Source of the DNA: UBA2882 sp051877575
Lineage (GTDB): Bacteria; Bacillota; Clostridia; Lachnospirales; Lachnospiraceae
Assembly: GCA_051877575.1 (NCBI GenBank)
Contig: JBJEJA010000028.1
Location: forward strand, 186,001 to 250,000
Direction: 5' to 3'
Length of the DNA: 64,000 nt
A program made the position numbers and the translations under genes. The notes under the pieces were generated by a model. It worked only from the letters and a program-made list of their open reading frames with translations, was not told the DNA's origin and searched no databases. Of this stretch, positions 1 to 7,929 are shown one piece after another. Numbering within the stretch: the stretch's first letter is position 1; every line of letters starts with the position of its first letter.

Positions 1-183
1 CTGGAAGATGCGGTGGATGAGAAGGAACGGGAATTACAGCAGGCGCATGTGGACAGGCTGACCCGGAACGAATGTACACCGGAGGCAGGAATGCTTTACT
101 CGGATATTGTTTCCGGCTTAGAGCGTGTGGCGGATCATGCCACGAATATTGTGCTTTATTTGAATAAAGCGGAAGAATCATAA
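1..183 (+). CDS. Na/Pi cotransporter family protein, C-terminal fragment
   Basis: Open at the left edge; 60 codons remain before TAA. The visible residues are a charged helical segment followed by the pattern ERVADHATNI, which resembles the last PhoU-like helix bundle of NptA/YjbB-type sodium/phosphate cotransporters (SDIVSGLERVADHATNIVL). That family normally has a membrane transporter half followed by a cytoplasmic PhoU-like half, so only the end of the regulatory half is here. A free-standing PhoU cannot be excluded because the N-terminal part lies outside the window. Confidence 0.65.
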   Translation: MEDAVDEKERELQQAHVDRLTRNECTPEAGMLYSDIVSGLERVADHATNIVLYLNKAEES

Positions 184-196
184 CAAAATCTGGTAG

Positions 197-224
197 TTGA
201 CGAATTCTATTCATGTGTTATAAT
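197..224 (+). promoter_or_regulatory. Sigma-A-type promoter for the NlpC/P60 gene
   Basis: TTGACG at 197-202, 16 bases, then TATAAT at 219-224 preceded by a TG one base upstream (extended -10). It lies between the cotransporter stop and the hydrolase start and would give a leader of roughly 60 nt. Confidence 0.7.
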
Positions 225-289
225 TGATTTGTAACATTTGTAACAAATATGTAATAATTTTAAATGAGATTGTAATAAGGATAGAATTT

Positions 290-1441
290 ATGAAAAATAA
301 AGTATTCAGAGTTTTATTAACAATAGCAATTCTTGCTTGTGCGACGGAAACAGTCGTTTATGCAAGCGGAGCAGGAGTATCTCTGGCTGATTTGAATGTG
401 GGAGCGGCAACGGTTTTGGAAAACGGTACAACACAGAGTGCAGACGCATCCGCACAGTATCCGGGTGCGGTAGAAGAAACGGCTGCTTCGGATGAAGTTA
501 TGATATCGGCGGGAGCGGCTTTTGTTGCCGAGGTTGTTCCGGAAGGGCTGGAAGAGACGGAGGAAGAAACGTCAGACAGCGAAGAGGAAAATGTCGGCGG
601 GGCCTATGGTTATACCAATCTTGGGATTGCAAGAGTTGAGGACCATCTGAATGTCCGCGAGACGGCAGATGATAACAGTAAGATCGTAGGAAAGATGAGT
701 AACGATTCCGGTTGTGAGATTTTGGAGATCGTGGGAAATAAAGCACACATTGTATCCGGCTCTGTAGAAGGTTATGTTTCTACCGATTATTTGTTGATGG
801 GAGACGGAGCGTTTGCATATGCAAAGCAGATTGTGAAAAAGCTGGCTACGGTTTCCGCAGACGGATTAAAGGTAAGAAGCGTTCCGAGTCTGGACGGACC
901 GGTAGTTAATTTGGTAGCTTACGGCGAGGAATTGGAAGTAATCGAAGAACTGGATGGCTGGGTCAAGGTGCTTTACGATGATCAGGAAGCCTACGTCAGC
1001 GCAGATTACGTAACCGTCGGAGAAAATTTGAAAACCGCATTGAATATGACGGAATTCCTTTACGGAGCAGGTGTTTCCGACGTAAGAGTCGAGCTTTGTG
1101 AATATGCGAAACAGTTTTTGGGCAATCCGTATGTCTGGGGCGGAACCAGCCTGACCAAAGGTGCCGACTGTTCCGGTTTTGTAATGAGCGTCTATGCAAA
1201 ATATGGTATTTCCCTGCCTCATTCTTCCAGAGCACAGGCAACCATGGGAACCGGTATCAGCATGTCCGAGGCCAAACCGGGAGATCTGGTATTTTATTCC
1301 AAGGGAGGCAGGATCAATCACGTTGCTATCTACATCGGCGGCGGACAGGTTATCCATGCGAGCAGTCCCAAAACAGGAATCCGTATTACCAGTGCATATT
1401 ACAGGACACCTACGGCCGTCAGAAGATTGATACAGGATTAA
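290..1441 (+). CDS. Secreted SH3b-SH3b-NlpC/P60 peptidoglycan hydrolase
   Basis: A 383-residue cell-wall hydrolase predicted to cleave peptide stems (D-gamma-Glu to diaminopimelate type bonds in the family). The start at 290 is chosen because it begins a clear signal peptide (MKNKVFRVLL, hydrophobic core, cut near VYASG); an upstream in-frame ATG at 224 overlaps the promoter -10. A low-complexity Glu/Ala linker follows, then two SH3b domains (about residues 105-170 and 185-245, each with an LxVR pattern). The C-terminal NlpC/P60 domain has catalytic Cys294 in ADCSGFV, then His in INHVAIYIG and a polar residue after HASS. It is monocistronic, with its own promoter and the rpsO promoter directly after its stop. 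Confidence 0.93.
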   Translation: MKNKVFRVLLTIAILACATETVVYASGAGVSLADLNVGAATVLENGTTQSADASAQYPGAVEETAASDEVMISAGAAFVAEVVPEGLEETEEETSDSEEENVGGAYGYTNLGIARVEDHLNVRETADDNSKIVGKMSNDSGCEILEIVGNKAHIVSGSVEGYVSTDYLLMGDGAFAYAKQIVKKLATVSADGLKVRSVPSLDGPVVNLVAYGEELEVIEELDGWVKVLYDDQEAYVSADYVTVGENLKTALNMTEFLYGAGVSDVRVELCEYAKQFLGNPYVWGGTSLTKGADCSGFVMSVYAKYGISLPHSSRAQATMGTGISMSEAKPGDLVFYSKGGRINHVAIYIGGGQVIHASSPKTGIRITSAYYRTPTAVRRLIQD

Positions 1442-1444
1442 TAC

Positions 1445-1473
1445 TTTACAACTTATAAAAATCATGATATAAT
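1445..1473 (+). promoter_or_regulatory. Sigma-A promoter for rpsO
   Basis: TTTACA at 1445-1450, exactly 17 bases, then TATAAT at 1468-1473. It begins four bases after the stop of the upstream gene and gives an rpsO leader of about 85 nt. Confidence 0.85.
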
Positions 1474-1493
1474 CTGTTTTGTGTGAATTTTAA

Positions 1494-1541
1494 CCGGCAC
1501 TCAGATGCGGGAGACTCCAACCCGATTCTTAGTCCGGCCGG
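1494..1541 (+). promoter_or_regulatory. Structured 5' leader of rpsO, candidate S15 autoregulatory element
   Basis: CCGGC at 1494-1498 can pair with GCCGG at 1537-1541, and within it CGGG at 1508-1511 pairs with CCCG at 1521-1524, giving a two-tier stem that ends about 10 bases before the AGGAGG ribosome-binding site. S15 is known to repress its own mRNA through structured leaders in several bacterial groups with different folds. That this one binds S15 is inference; only the pairing is seen. Confidence 0.5.
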
Positions 1542-1563
1542 ATGAAAACAAGGAGGATTAGAA

Positions 1564-1830
1564 ATGATTTCGAAAGAAAAGAAACAGGCAATTATCAAAG
1601 AGTACGCCAGAACAGAAGGCGACACAGGTTCACCTGAGGTTCAGGTAGCTGTATTGACAGCAAGAATTCAGGAGTTAACAGACCATTTAAAGGATCATCC
1701 GAAGGATCATCATTCCAGAAGAGGTATGCTGAAAATGGTTGGTCAGAGAAGAGGTTTACTTGCATACTTAAAGAAAACTGATATTGAAAGATACCGTGCT
1801 CTGATCGAAAGACTTGGACTTAGAAAATAA
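1564..1830 (+). CDS. rpsO: 30S ribosomal protein S15
   Basis: An 88-residue protein of normal S15 length with the family signature LTxHLKxHxKDHHSRRGLL (here LTDHLKDHPKDHHSRRGMLK, residues about 38-57) and the C-terminal LKKTDIERYRALIERLGLRK. It binds the central domain of 16S rRNA and helps nucleate the 30S platform. It is preceded by AGGAGG eight bases upstream and by its own promoter and leader. It is followed by a short terminator-like hairpin and then pnp, the gene order also seen in many other bacteria. Confidence 0.98.
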   Translation: MISKEKKQAIIKEYARTEGDTGSPEVQVAVLTARIQELTDHLKDHPKDHHSRRGMLKMVGQRRGLLAYLKKTDIERYRALIERLGLRK

Positions 1831-1846
1831 TGATGATAATCATAAG

Positions 1847-1872
1847 AGGACGGATGATATATCCGTCCTTTT
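1847..1872 (+). terminator. Short hairpin with U-run after rpsO (attenuating terminator)
   Basis: AGGACGGAT (1847-1855) and ATCCGTCCT (1861-1869) form a perfect 9-bp stem with a 5-base loop, followed by only four T residues. The short U-run suggests partial termination, so some transcripts could read through into pnp. Confidence 0.65.
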
Positions 1873-1882
1873 GTGTAATCAT

Positions 1883-1964
1883 AGGCAGAAGAATATTGCC
1901 GAGACCACTGATGTGCATACAAAACCGTTTGTGGGTACATCAGTAGTTTTGGCGGCTTCTGCCT
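1883..1964 (+). promoter_or_regulatory. Long imperfect hairpin between rpsO and pnp
   Basis: Three paired blocks stack symmetrically: AGGCAGAAG (1883-1891) with CTTCTGCCT (1956-1964), GCC (1898-1900) with GGC (1951-1953), and ACTGATGT (1907-1914) with ACATCAGT (1937-1944). An inner ACAAAAC/GTTTGT pairing lies near the tip. The whole 82-nt element sits directly before the pnp ribosome-binding site. In E. coli the rpsO-pnp spacer forms an RNase III-cleaved stem-loop through which PNPase represses its own synthesis; the same role here is inference from position and shape. Confidence 0.6.
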
Positions 1965-1998
1965 GATCAATAAATGTAAAAAGAAAAGGAGAAAAGCT

Positions 1999-4089
1999 AT
2001 GTACAAAACTTACAGTTTGGAGCTTGCAGGCCGTACTTTATCCGTTGATATCGGAAGAGTCGGAAAACAGGCTAACGGATGTGCATTTATGCACTATGGC
2101 GAAACAACGGTTTTATCCACTGCAACAGCCAGTGAGAAACCCCGTGAGGGAATTGATTTCTTCCCTTGCAGCGTAGAATATGAGGAAAAATTATACGCAG
2201 TGGGAAAAATCCCCGGAGGATTTAACAAGCGTGAAGGAAAAGCAAGTGAAAATGCGGTATTGACAAGCCGTGTTATCGACAGACCCATGCGTCCGCTGTT
2301 TCCCAAGGATTACAGAAATGATGTTACTTTAAACAATATGGTTATGAGTGTGGATCCGGAATGCAGACCTGAGCTTGTAGCAATGCTGGGTACTTCCATT
2401 GCCACTTGTATTTCCGATATTCCTTTTGACGGTCCCTGTGCTATGACACAGGTCGGTATGAAGGACGGAGAATTTATTATCAATCCCGGTCAGGAAATCT
2501 GGGATAAGGGCGATCTGAGACTGACCGTTGCATCTACCGCACAGAAGGTGATCATGATTGAAGCGGGTGCAAATGAGCTGCCCGAAGCAAAGATGCTGGA
2601 AGCAATTTATATGGCTCATGATGTAAACCAGACCATCATTGAGTTTATCAATAAGATTGTTGCCGAGGTCGGAAAACCGAAACATGCATATGAGAGTTGT
2701 GCAGTTCCGGAAGAAATGTTTGCTGCCATGAAGGAGATCGTAACTCCGGCAGAAATGGAAGAAGCGGTATTTACCGATGAGAAACAGGTACGTGAAGAAA
2801 ATATCAGAAACGTGACCGCAAGATTTGAAGAGGCTTTTGCCGACAAAGAAGACTGGCTGGCAATTTTACCCGATGCGGTATATCAGTATCAGAAAAAGAC
2901 CGTCCGCAAGATGATCTTAAAAGACCATAAGCGTCCCGACGGCCGTCAGTTAAACCAGATTCGTCCTTTGGCTGCAGAGGTTGATATTATTCCCCGTGTT
3001 CACGGTTCCGCTATGTTTACCCGTGGACAGACACAGATCTGCAACGTATGTACGCTGGCTCCTCTTTCCGAGGTTCAGAAAGTTGACGGTCTGGATGAAA
3101 ATATAACGGCAAAACGCTATATGCATCATTATAACTTCCCGTCCTATTCCGTAGGAGAGACAAAAGTCAGCCGCGGACCGGGACGTCGGGAAATCGGTCA
3201 CGGTGCTTTGGCAGAAAGAGCATTGCTTCCGGTACTTCCTTCCGAAGCAGAGTTCCCATATGCAATCCGTACCGTATCCGAGACTTTTGAATCCAACGGA
3301 TCTACATCCATGGCTTCTACCTGTGCTTCCTGTATGTCCTTAATGGCTGCAGGTGTGCCGATTAAGAAGATGGTAGCAGGTATTTCCTGTGGTCTTGTAA
3401 CAGGCGATACCGATGATGATTATGTTTTACTGACAGATATCCAGGGTCTGGAAGACTTCTTCGGCGATATGGACTTTAAAGTAACCGGTACGACCGAAGG
3501 TATCACAGCAATCCAGATGGATATCAAGATCCATGGTCTGACAAGACCCATCGTGGAAGGTGCCATTGCAAGATGCCGTGAAGCAAGAGAATTTATCATG
3601 GATACCTGTATGAAACCTGCAATCGCAGCACCCAGACCTGAGGTTGGCAAGTATGCGCCCAAGATCATCCAGATTCAGATCGATCCCGAGAAGATCGGTG
3701 ATGTTGTGGGACAGCGTGGTAAGACCATCAATGCCATTATCGACCAGACAGGTGTTAAGATCGATATTACCGATGACGGTGCAGTTTCCGTATGCGGTAC
3801 CGATCAGGCTATGATGGACAAGGCTGTTGAAATGATCCAGATCATTACTACGGATTTTGAGGAAGGTCAGATCTTTAAAGGAAAAGTTGTCAGCATCAAG
3901 GAATTCGGTGCATTCATTGAGTTTGCACCCGGCAAAGAGGGTATGGTTCATATTTCCAAGATCGCAAAGGAAAGAATCAACCATGTAGAAGATGTTCTGA
4001 CACTGGGCGATATCGTAACCGTTGTCTGCCTCGGCAAAGACAAGATGGGACGTATCAGCTTCTCCATGAAAGACGTTAAACAGGATTAA
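1999..4089 (+). CDS. pnp: Polyribonucleotide nucleotidyltransferase (PNPase)
   Basis: A 696-residue 3'-to-5' phosphorolytic exoribonuclease, full length for the family. It has two RNase PH-like domains: the N-terminal core (FPCSVEYEEKLYAVGKIPGGF) and the catalytic C-terminal core (RGQTQ, ETFESNGSTSMASTC). A KH domain follows with a VGQRGKTI loop near residue 570, then an S1 domain from about residue 620 (FKGKVVSIKEFGAFIEF). The start at 1999 follows an AAGGAGAAAAGC ribosome-binding site. It lies after the long hairpin described above and ends at a strong bidirectional terminator shared with grcA. Confidence 0.98.
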   Translation: MYKTYSLELAGRTLSVDIGRVGKQANGCAFMHYGETTVLSTATASEKPREGIDFFPCSVEYEEKLYAVGKIPGGFNKREGKASENAVLTSRVIDRPMRPLFPKDYRNDVTLNNMVMSVDPECRPELVAMLGTSIATCISDIPFDGPCAMTQVGMKDGEFIINPGQEIWDKGDLRLTVASTAQKVIMIEAGANELPEAKMLEAIYMAHDVNQTIIEFINKIVAEVGKPKHAYESCAVPEEMFAAMKEIVTPAEMEEAVFTDEKQVREENIRNVTARFEEAFADKEDWLAILPDAVYQYQKKTVRKMILKDHKRPDGRQLNQIRPLAAEVDIIPRVHGSAMFTRGQTQICNVCTLAPLSEVQKVDGLDENITAKRYMHHYNFPSYSVGETKVSRGPGRREIGHGALAERALLPVLPSEAEFPYAIRTVSETFESNGSTSMASTCASCMSLMAAGVPIKKMVAGISCGLVTGDTDDDYVLLTDIQGLEDFFGDMDFKVTGTTEGITAIQMDIKIHGLTRPIVEGAIARCREAREFIMDTCMKPAIAAPRPEVGKYAPKIIQIQIDPEKIGDVVGQRGKTINAIIDQTGVKIDITDDGAVSVCGTDQAMMDKAVEMIQIITTDFEEGQIFKGKVVSIKEFGAFIEFAPGKEGMVHISKIAKERINHVEDVLTLGDIVTVVCLGKDKMGRISFSMKDVKQD

Positions 4090-4119
4090 TTTTAAAATAA
4101 TGTTCGTTTATTTCTAAAG

Positions 4120-4171
4120 AAAAAGAGTATCGGTCAATAGGAATTGTGTCCCTGCGACAGATACTCTTTTT
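4120..4171. terminator. Bidirectional terminator between pnp and grcA
   Basis: AAAAAGAGTATC (4120-4131) pairs with GATACTCTTTTT (4160-4171) around a 28-base loop. A-tract and T-tract flank the stem, so it can serve pnp on the plus strand and grcA on the minus strand, which converge here. Confidence 0.8.
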
Positions 4172-4209
4172 TGATTGCTAAACTACCGGGTGTCTAAACA
4201 GATTGCTCC

Positions 4210-4449
4210 TTAGATACTTTCATGGAACGTTCTGCTGATAACATCCGCCTGCTGTTCCGGTGTCAGTTTAATGAAATTTACCGCATATCCTGAAACACGG
4301 ATTGTAAGCTGGGGATACTTCTCGGGGTTTTTCTGTGCATCCAATAAAGTATCACGGTTTAAGACATTGACATTTAAATGATGTCCGCCCTTTGTTGCAT
4401 ATCCGTCCAATAAGTTTACCAAGTTGCTTACCTGTGCGTTGTTTTCCAT
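4210..4449 (-). CDS. grcA: Autonomous glycyl radical cofactor (GrcA/YfiD-like)
   Basis: A 79-residue protein that resembles only the C-terminal end of pyruvate formate-lyase: GHHLNVNVLNRDTLLDAQ followed by RVSGYAVNF with the radical-bearing Gly54. In the family it replaces the oxygen-cleaved glycyl-radical domain of PFL and is activated by PFL-activating enzyme. It is shorter than E. coli YfiD (about 127 residues), lacking the N-terminal half, a form often seen in Clostridia. A GGAGG site lies eight bases upstream of the start. Transcribed alone, convergent with pnp. Confidence 0.88.
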   Translation of the reverse strand: MENNAQVSNLVNLLDGYATKGGHHLNVNVLNRDTLLDAQKNPEKYPQLTIRVSGYAVNFIKLTPEQQADVISRTFHESI

Positions 4450-4667
4450 GTTTGTTACCTCCGTTTTCTTTTTGTTGTGAGAGAAGTGCTTTCAGATATC
4501 CGTTCTGTCAACACCAAAATAAAAACAATAATGATAATTATTACTATAATTATATATTAGCAAAAATGTGAAATAAGTCCAGTCATTTTATGCATTTCTT
4601 TGTATTTTTTGGAATACACTCTAAAATCATTTTATTTTCCCGACAAAAATTATATTCGAAAAAGCAG
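4450..4667. other. AT-rich divergent intergenic region, grcA / spoIIIA
   Basis: Very AT-rich (4501-4640) and without a convincing ORF. The direct repeat ATAATTAT occurs at 4534-4541 and 4546-4553. On the minus strand a TTGACA hexamer (plus 4506-4511) lies upstream of grcA but has no good -10 at the right distance, so the grcA promoter is not assigned. Confidence 0.5.
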
Positions 4668-4695
4668 TCATAAACCTGTCCTGTCCACATATATT
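4668..4695 (+). promoter_or_regulatory. Candidate sigma-E promoter of the spoIIIA operon
   Basis: TCATAAA at 4668-4674, 13 bases, then CATATATT at 4688-4695, close to the sporulation sigma-E pattern (KMATATT, about 14 bases, CATACANT). spoIIIA is a sigma-E operon in Bacillus. A CTGTCC/GGACAG inverted repeat (4681-4686, 4703-4708) brackets the -10. Confidence 0.6.
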
Positions 4696-4728
4696 TTTTT
4701 AAGGACAGACATACAGGCAGGTGAAGGA

Positions 4729-5730
4729 ATGGAAAAAACGGAGACAATCAGAAATTTATTTCCCAGAGAATTTCATAAAATGCTGAGCGGACTGCCCGAT
4801 ATCATTGACCGGCTGCAGGAAATCAGGCTGCGGGTAAATTGCCCCTGCATTTTTATCGTGGACAGGATGGAGCAGTATCCGGACAAAGAAGGCAGCATAT
4901 CCTGTGACAGAGAAAAGGCGGTTGTGCTGAATAAAGAGGAGATTACGGCTATTTTTAATCATATCTGCAATTATTCGCCCTATGCTTACGAGAGTCAGCT
5001 GCGACAGGGGTTTCTGACTGTGGCAGGTGGACACAGGGTAGGAGTGTTCGGACAGGTTGTGATGGACGGAGATCGGGTAGCACTGATTAAACAGGTGCAG
5101 TTTTTACATATCCGTGTTGTTCACGAAGTAAAAGGAGCAGCAAAAGGAATCCTGCCTTATCTGTATAAAGAGGGAAGGTTTTGCAATACGCTTGTTATTT
5201 CGCCGCCGGGGGCCGGTAAGACAACCATGCTGCGTGATATTGCCAGAATGGTGTCGGACGGAAACAGTTATCATCCCGGTATGCAGGTCTGCATTATTGA
5301 TGAGCGGTCTGAAATAGCAGGAAGTTTTATGGGAGTGCCTCAGACGCATGTGGGAATCAGAAGCGATGTGCTGGATGGCTGCCCGAAGGCAATCGGCATG
5401 CTCATGGCGGTGCGTGCCATGGGACCGCAGCTGATTGTTGTGGATGAACTGGGTTTGGATGCGGACTATGAAGCGCTTTTATGTGCATCGGGCTGTGGAA
5501 TCAATCTGTTGGCATCCGTTCACGGCAATGATCTATCGGATATTTCCCGGAAGTATCGTGATAAAGAGAATGTATTCCATGAGGTTTTCCAAAGATTTAT
5601 TGTTTTGCGCTGGGACAAGGAAAAGGGTAAGTATGGGCAGCAATGGATTGTTTTGGATGAAAAAGGAAATCTGATTGCAGAGAAACAGGGGAAGGACAGA
5701 GCAAAGGAGGAGCATGTATGCGGATTCTAG
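4729..5730 (+). CDS. spoIIIAA: Stage III sporulation protein AA, secretion-type ATPase
   Basis: A 333-residue cytoplasmic ATPase related to type II/IV secretion ATPases; it powers the SpoIIIA-SpoIIQ channel between mother cell and forespore. The Walker A motif PPGAGKTT lies near residues 159-166 and the acidic Walker B region reads LIVVDELG. The N-terminal part includes the family stretch LQEIRLRVNCPC. The start at 4729 is preferred over an upstream in-frame ATG at 4600 because the extension would cross the promoter and matches nothing; a GGTGAAGG stretch precedes it. It overlaps spoIIIAB by 13 bases. Confidence 0.95.
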   Translation: MEKTETIRNLFPREFHKMLSGLPDIIDRLQEIRLRVNCPCIFIVDRMEQYPDKEGSISCDREKAVVLNKEEITAIFNHICNYSPYAYESQLRQGFLTVAGGHRVGVFGQVVMDGDRVALIKQVQFLHIRVVHEVKGAAKGILPYLYKEGRFCNTLVISPPGAGKTTMLRDIARMVSDGNSYHPGMQVCIIDERSEIAGSFMGVPQTHVGIRSDVLDGCPKAIGMLMAVRAMGPQLIVVDELGLDADYEALLCASGCGINLLASVHGNDLSDISRKYRDKENVFHEVFQRFIVLRWDKEKGKYGQQWIVLDEKGNLIAEKQGKDRAKEEHVCGF

Positions 5731-6227
5731 GAGGCATCATCTTTCTTTTGGGAACGGTGGGGTTCGGTATGTTTCAGTCCGTATCCTATGAAGAGGAAAT
5801 TGAATCATTGAAACAGGCGGCGGATATGATGCGTTTTTTGATTACACAGATACAATCCGAGAATGCATCTTTACCGGAGAGTATTTGCAAGGTTTCCGTC
5901 AGAATGGAAGGGTATATCGGAAAAATTCTGCAAAATATCCAAAAAAAGACTCTCGAAAATGACGGAAAACCGTTATCTGCCATATGGCAGGAGGAAATGT
6001 CCGGGCTGTCGGAATATTTTTCAAACAAGAATTTGGACTTGTTGGTGCATATGTTTGATCAGACGGGATTCTACGATACAAAAGCACAGTTGCAGCGGCT
6101 GCAGATGAATCTGGAAGTTTTTACGGAAGAGATACGATCGCGGGAAGAGCAGAAAGAAAAGCGGTGCCGGCTCTATCAGTCTATGGGACTGATGGTTGGA
6201 ATCTTTGTTATTATTTTACTTTGGTAG
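5718..6227 (+). CDS. spoIIIAB: Stage III sporulation protein AB
   Basis: A 169-residue membrane protein: N-terminal hydrophobic segment (LGGIIFLLGTVGFGMF), a helical soluble region with SYEEEIESLKQAADMM, and a C-terminal membrane segment (GLMVGIFVIILLW). The fold family resembles GspF-type secretion platform proteins, consistent with a partner of SpoIIIAA. The start overlaps the end of spoIIIAA, with AAAGGAGG just upstream. Confidence 0.93.
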   Translation: MRILGGIIFLLGTVGFGMFQSVSYEEEIESLKQAADMMRFLITQIQSENASLPESICKVSVRMEGYIGKILQNIQKKTLENDGKPLSAIWQEEMSGLSEYFSNKNLDLLVHMFDQTGFYDTKAQLQRLQMNLEVFTEEIRSREEQKEKRCRLYQSMGLMVGIFVIILLW

Positions 6228-6238
6228 GAGATAGATGC

Positions 6239-6433
6239 ATGAGCATTGGAATACTGTTTAAAATTGCAGCGGTAGGGATCCTGGTGACGATATTGAACCA
6301 GGTGCTGAAACATAGCGGAAAGGAAGAACATGCCTATATGGTCAGCCTTTGTGGTTTTATCATTGTGCTGACATGGGTGCTGCCGTATATTGTGGATTTG
6401 TTTCAGACCATGGAAAAATTGTTTTCCATGTAG
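6239..6433 (+). CDS. spoIIIAC: Stage III sporulation protein AC
   Basis: A 64-residue protein with two membrane segments (ILFKIAAVGILVTILNQVL and MVSLCGFIIVLTWVLPYIV) joined by a short polar loop, HSGKEEHA. Size and layout match SpoIIIAC, a ring or base component of the channel. The start at 6239 follows TAGGAG; longer in-frame starts inside spoIIIAB lack this site. Confidence 0.93.
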   Translation: MSIGILFKIAAVGILVTILNQVLKHSGKEEHAYMVSLCGFIIVLTWVLPYIVDLFQTMEKLFSM

Positions 6434-6491
6434 ATACCGTCAAGGATGTGCAAACTGTATTGGGGTATGGAAATATATGGGAGGGAACGGG

Positions 6492-6875
6492 TTGGAAATT
6501 GTAAAAATCGGATTGCTTGGGCTTGTTTCGGTAGGGATAGCGCTTTTTATCAAACAGACAAGACCGGAATTTGCATATTTATTCATTGTGTGTGCGGGGT
6601 TGTTTTTATTTTATCTTTGTTTTGACACTTTTATGGCGGTGGCGGATATGACGGAGCAGATCGGCGAAAGCCTGGGCAGTTACAGCAGGTATATTCAATT
6701 ACTGTTAAAGATTGTAGGAATTTCATATATCAGCGAGTTTTGCAGCGGCATGTGTCAGGATGCCGGATATCAGGCGTTGGGCAGGCAGGTGGAGATTGCG
6801 GGGAAATTCTGCGTGCTTTTGACAGGTCTTCCGGTATTTTATACATTGATTGACACCATCAGGGAGTATTTCTGA
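6492..6875 (+). CDS. spoIIIAD: Stage III sporulation protein AD
   Basis: A 128-residue polytopic membrane protein (MEIVKIGLLGLVSVGIALFI and further segments) of the normal SpoIIIAD length. I choose the TTG at 6492 because a GGGAGGG ribosome-binding site (6479-6485) sits six bases upstream and the protein then begins exactly like the family. In-frame ATGs upstream (6390, 6477) add sequence antisense to nothing and unlike SpoIIIAD. The TGA stop overlaps the next ATG by one base. Confidence 0.9.
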   Translation: MEIVKIGLLGLVSVGIALFIKQTRPEFAYLFIVCAGLFLFYLCFDTFMAVADMTEQIGESLGSYSRYIQLLLKIVGISYISEFCSGMCQDAGYQALGRQVEIAGKFCVLLTGLPVFYTLIDTIREYF

Positions 6876-7927
6876 TGGAACAGAAATTGCTTTCCTCTAT
6901 GGACTTCGGAGATCTGAATAACTTTCTAAATGCTATCCTGTATGGAAAAACGGTGGATGCAGAAGATTTGATACAGGAACTGATAACGGGGGATTTTTCT
7001 TCTTTTATCAAACTGCTGCGGGATTATCTTCATGATGTCTTTCTTGGAAATCTTGAGCAGTGCAGAAATCTGTTTCTTGCGGTCATGCTGCTTGGAATAT
7101 TTGCCATTGTTCTAAACAGCATGTCGGATCTGTTTTCCAACAGCCGGATCGCCTGGTTCTCCGGCTATTTTATCTTTATGTTCGGCTCCCTTTTGCTGTT
7201 GAAGAGCTTTGTTGTATCTTATGAAGCGGCAAAAGGACTTTTGGAAGAAATGGAGCAGTTGATCGGGGCGCTGATGCCGGTGTTCTGTATTGCATTGGGA
7301 ATGTCAAACGGAACCATTACCGCTGCGGCACATTATGAACTGCAATTGCTGTTGCTCTTTTTTGTGCAAAAGATACTGATTGCGATCCTGCTCCCACTTG
7401 TGCAGGTGTATTGTATTCTCCATGTTGTTAATCAGTTACCCGAAGGTAACAGGTTTGGCGGGCTGCTTGCGCTGATTAAAAAAATGATTGTTTTTGTAAC
7501 TAAAGCGAGCTTGTTTGCGTCCATCGGAGGAAGTATGCTTCAGGCAGCACTGTTGCCGTCTGTAGACGGATTAAGGAATCAGTTGTTTATGAAAACCATA
7601 TCCTTTTTTCCGGGACTCGGTGATTATGCGGATGCAATCGGAACGATTGTGATGCAGGGGGCGGGATTGATCAAAAACAGCATTGGCATTATCGGGATTT
7701 TCGCACTGATAATTATGTGTATCAAGCCCGTTGTTGAGACTGCAATGTACGGCTGTATCATCCGTCTGGCATCTGCGTTGTTACAGATATCCGGAGAAAA
7801 AAAGTTTACGGGGCATATCTGGAAAATGGCAGACAGCTTTTTTCTGCTGGCGCGGATACAACTCTTCGGCGGAGGAATCTTTTTTATATCTATATCAATT
7901 GCAACATTGGCATTTTATAGGAGGTAA
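6875..7927 (+). CDS. spoIIIAE: Stage III sporulation protein AE
   Basis: A 350-residue membrane protein with a soluble N-terminal part (about 70 residues) and about seven hydrophobic segments in the remainder, including the conserved MLQAALLPSVDGLRNQLF region and SFFPGLGDYADAIG near residues 245-260. It is a core membrane component of the SpoIIIA-SpoIIQ transenvelope complex. Slightly shorter than Bacillus SpoIIIAE (about 400), mainly because no long cleavable N-terminal region is visible. Start codon overlaps the spoIIIAD stop (TGATG). Confidence 0.94.
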   Translation: MEQKLLSSMDFGDLNNFLNAILYGKTVDAEDLIQELITGDFSSFIKLLRDYLHDVFLGNLEQCRNLFLAVMLLGIFAIVLNSMSDLFSNSRIAWFSGYFIFMFGSLLLLKSFVVSYEAAKGLLEEMEQLIGALMPVFCIALGMSNGTITAAAHYELQLLLLFFVQKILIAILLPLVQVYCILHVVNQLPEGNRFGGLLALIKKMIVFVTKASLFASIGGSMLQAALLPSVDGLRNQLFMKTISFFPGLGDYADAIGTIVMQGAGLIKNSIGIIGIFALIIMCIKPVVETAMYGCIIRLASALLQISGEKKFTGHIWKMADSFFLLARIQLFGGGIFFISISIATLAFYRR

Positions 7928-7929
7928 GT

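Noticed and set aside
4506..4511. TTGACA on the minus strand as the grcA -35 element
   Set aside because: No -10-like hexamer 16-18 bases downstream, so the grcA promoter was left unassigned.
4501..4560. AT-rich repeats upstream of grcA as a replication origin or DnaA-box cluster
   Set aside because: No TTATNCACA boxes; simple AT richness at a divergent promoter region explains it.
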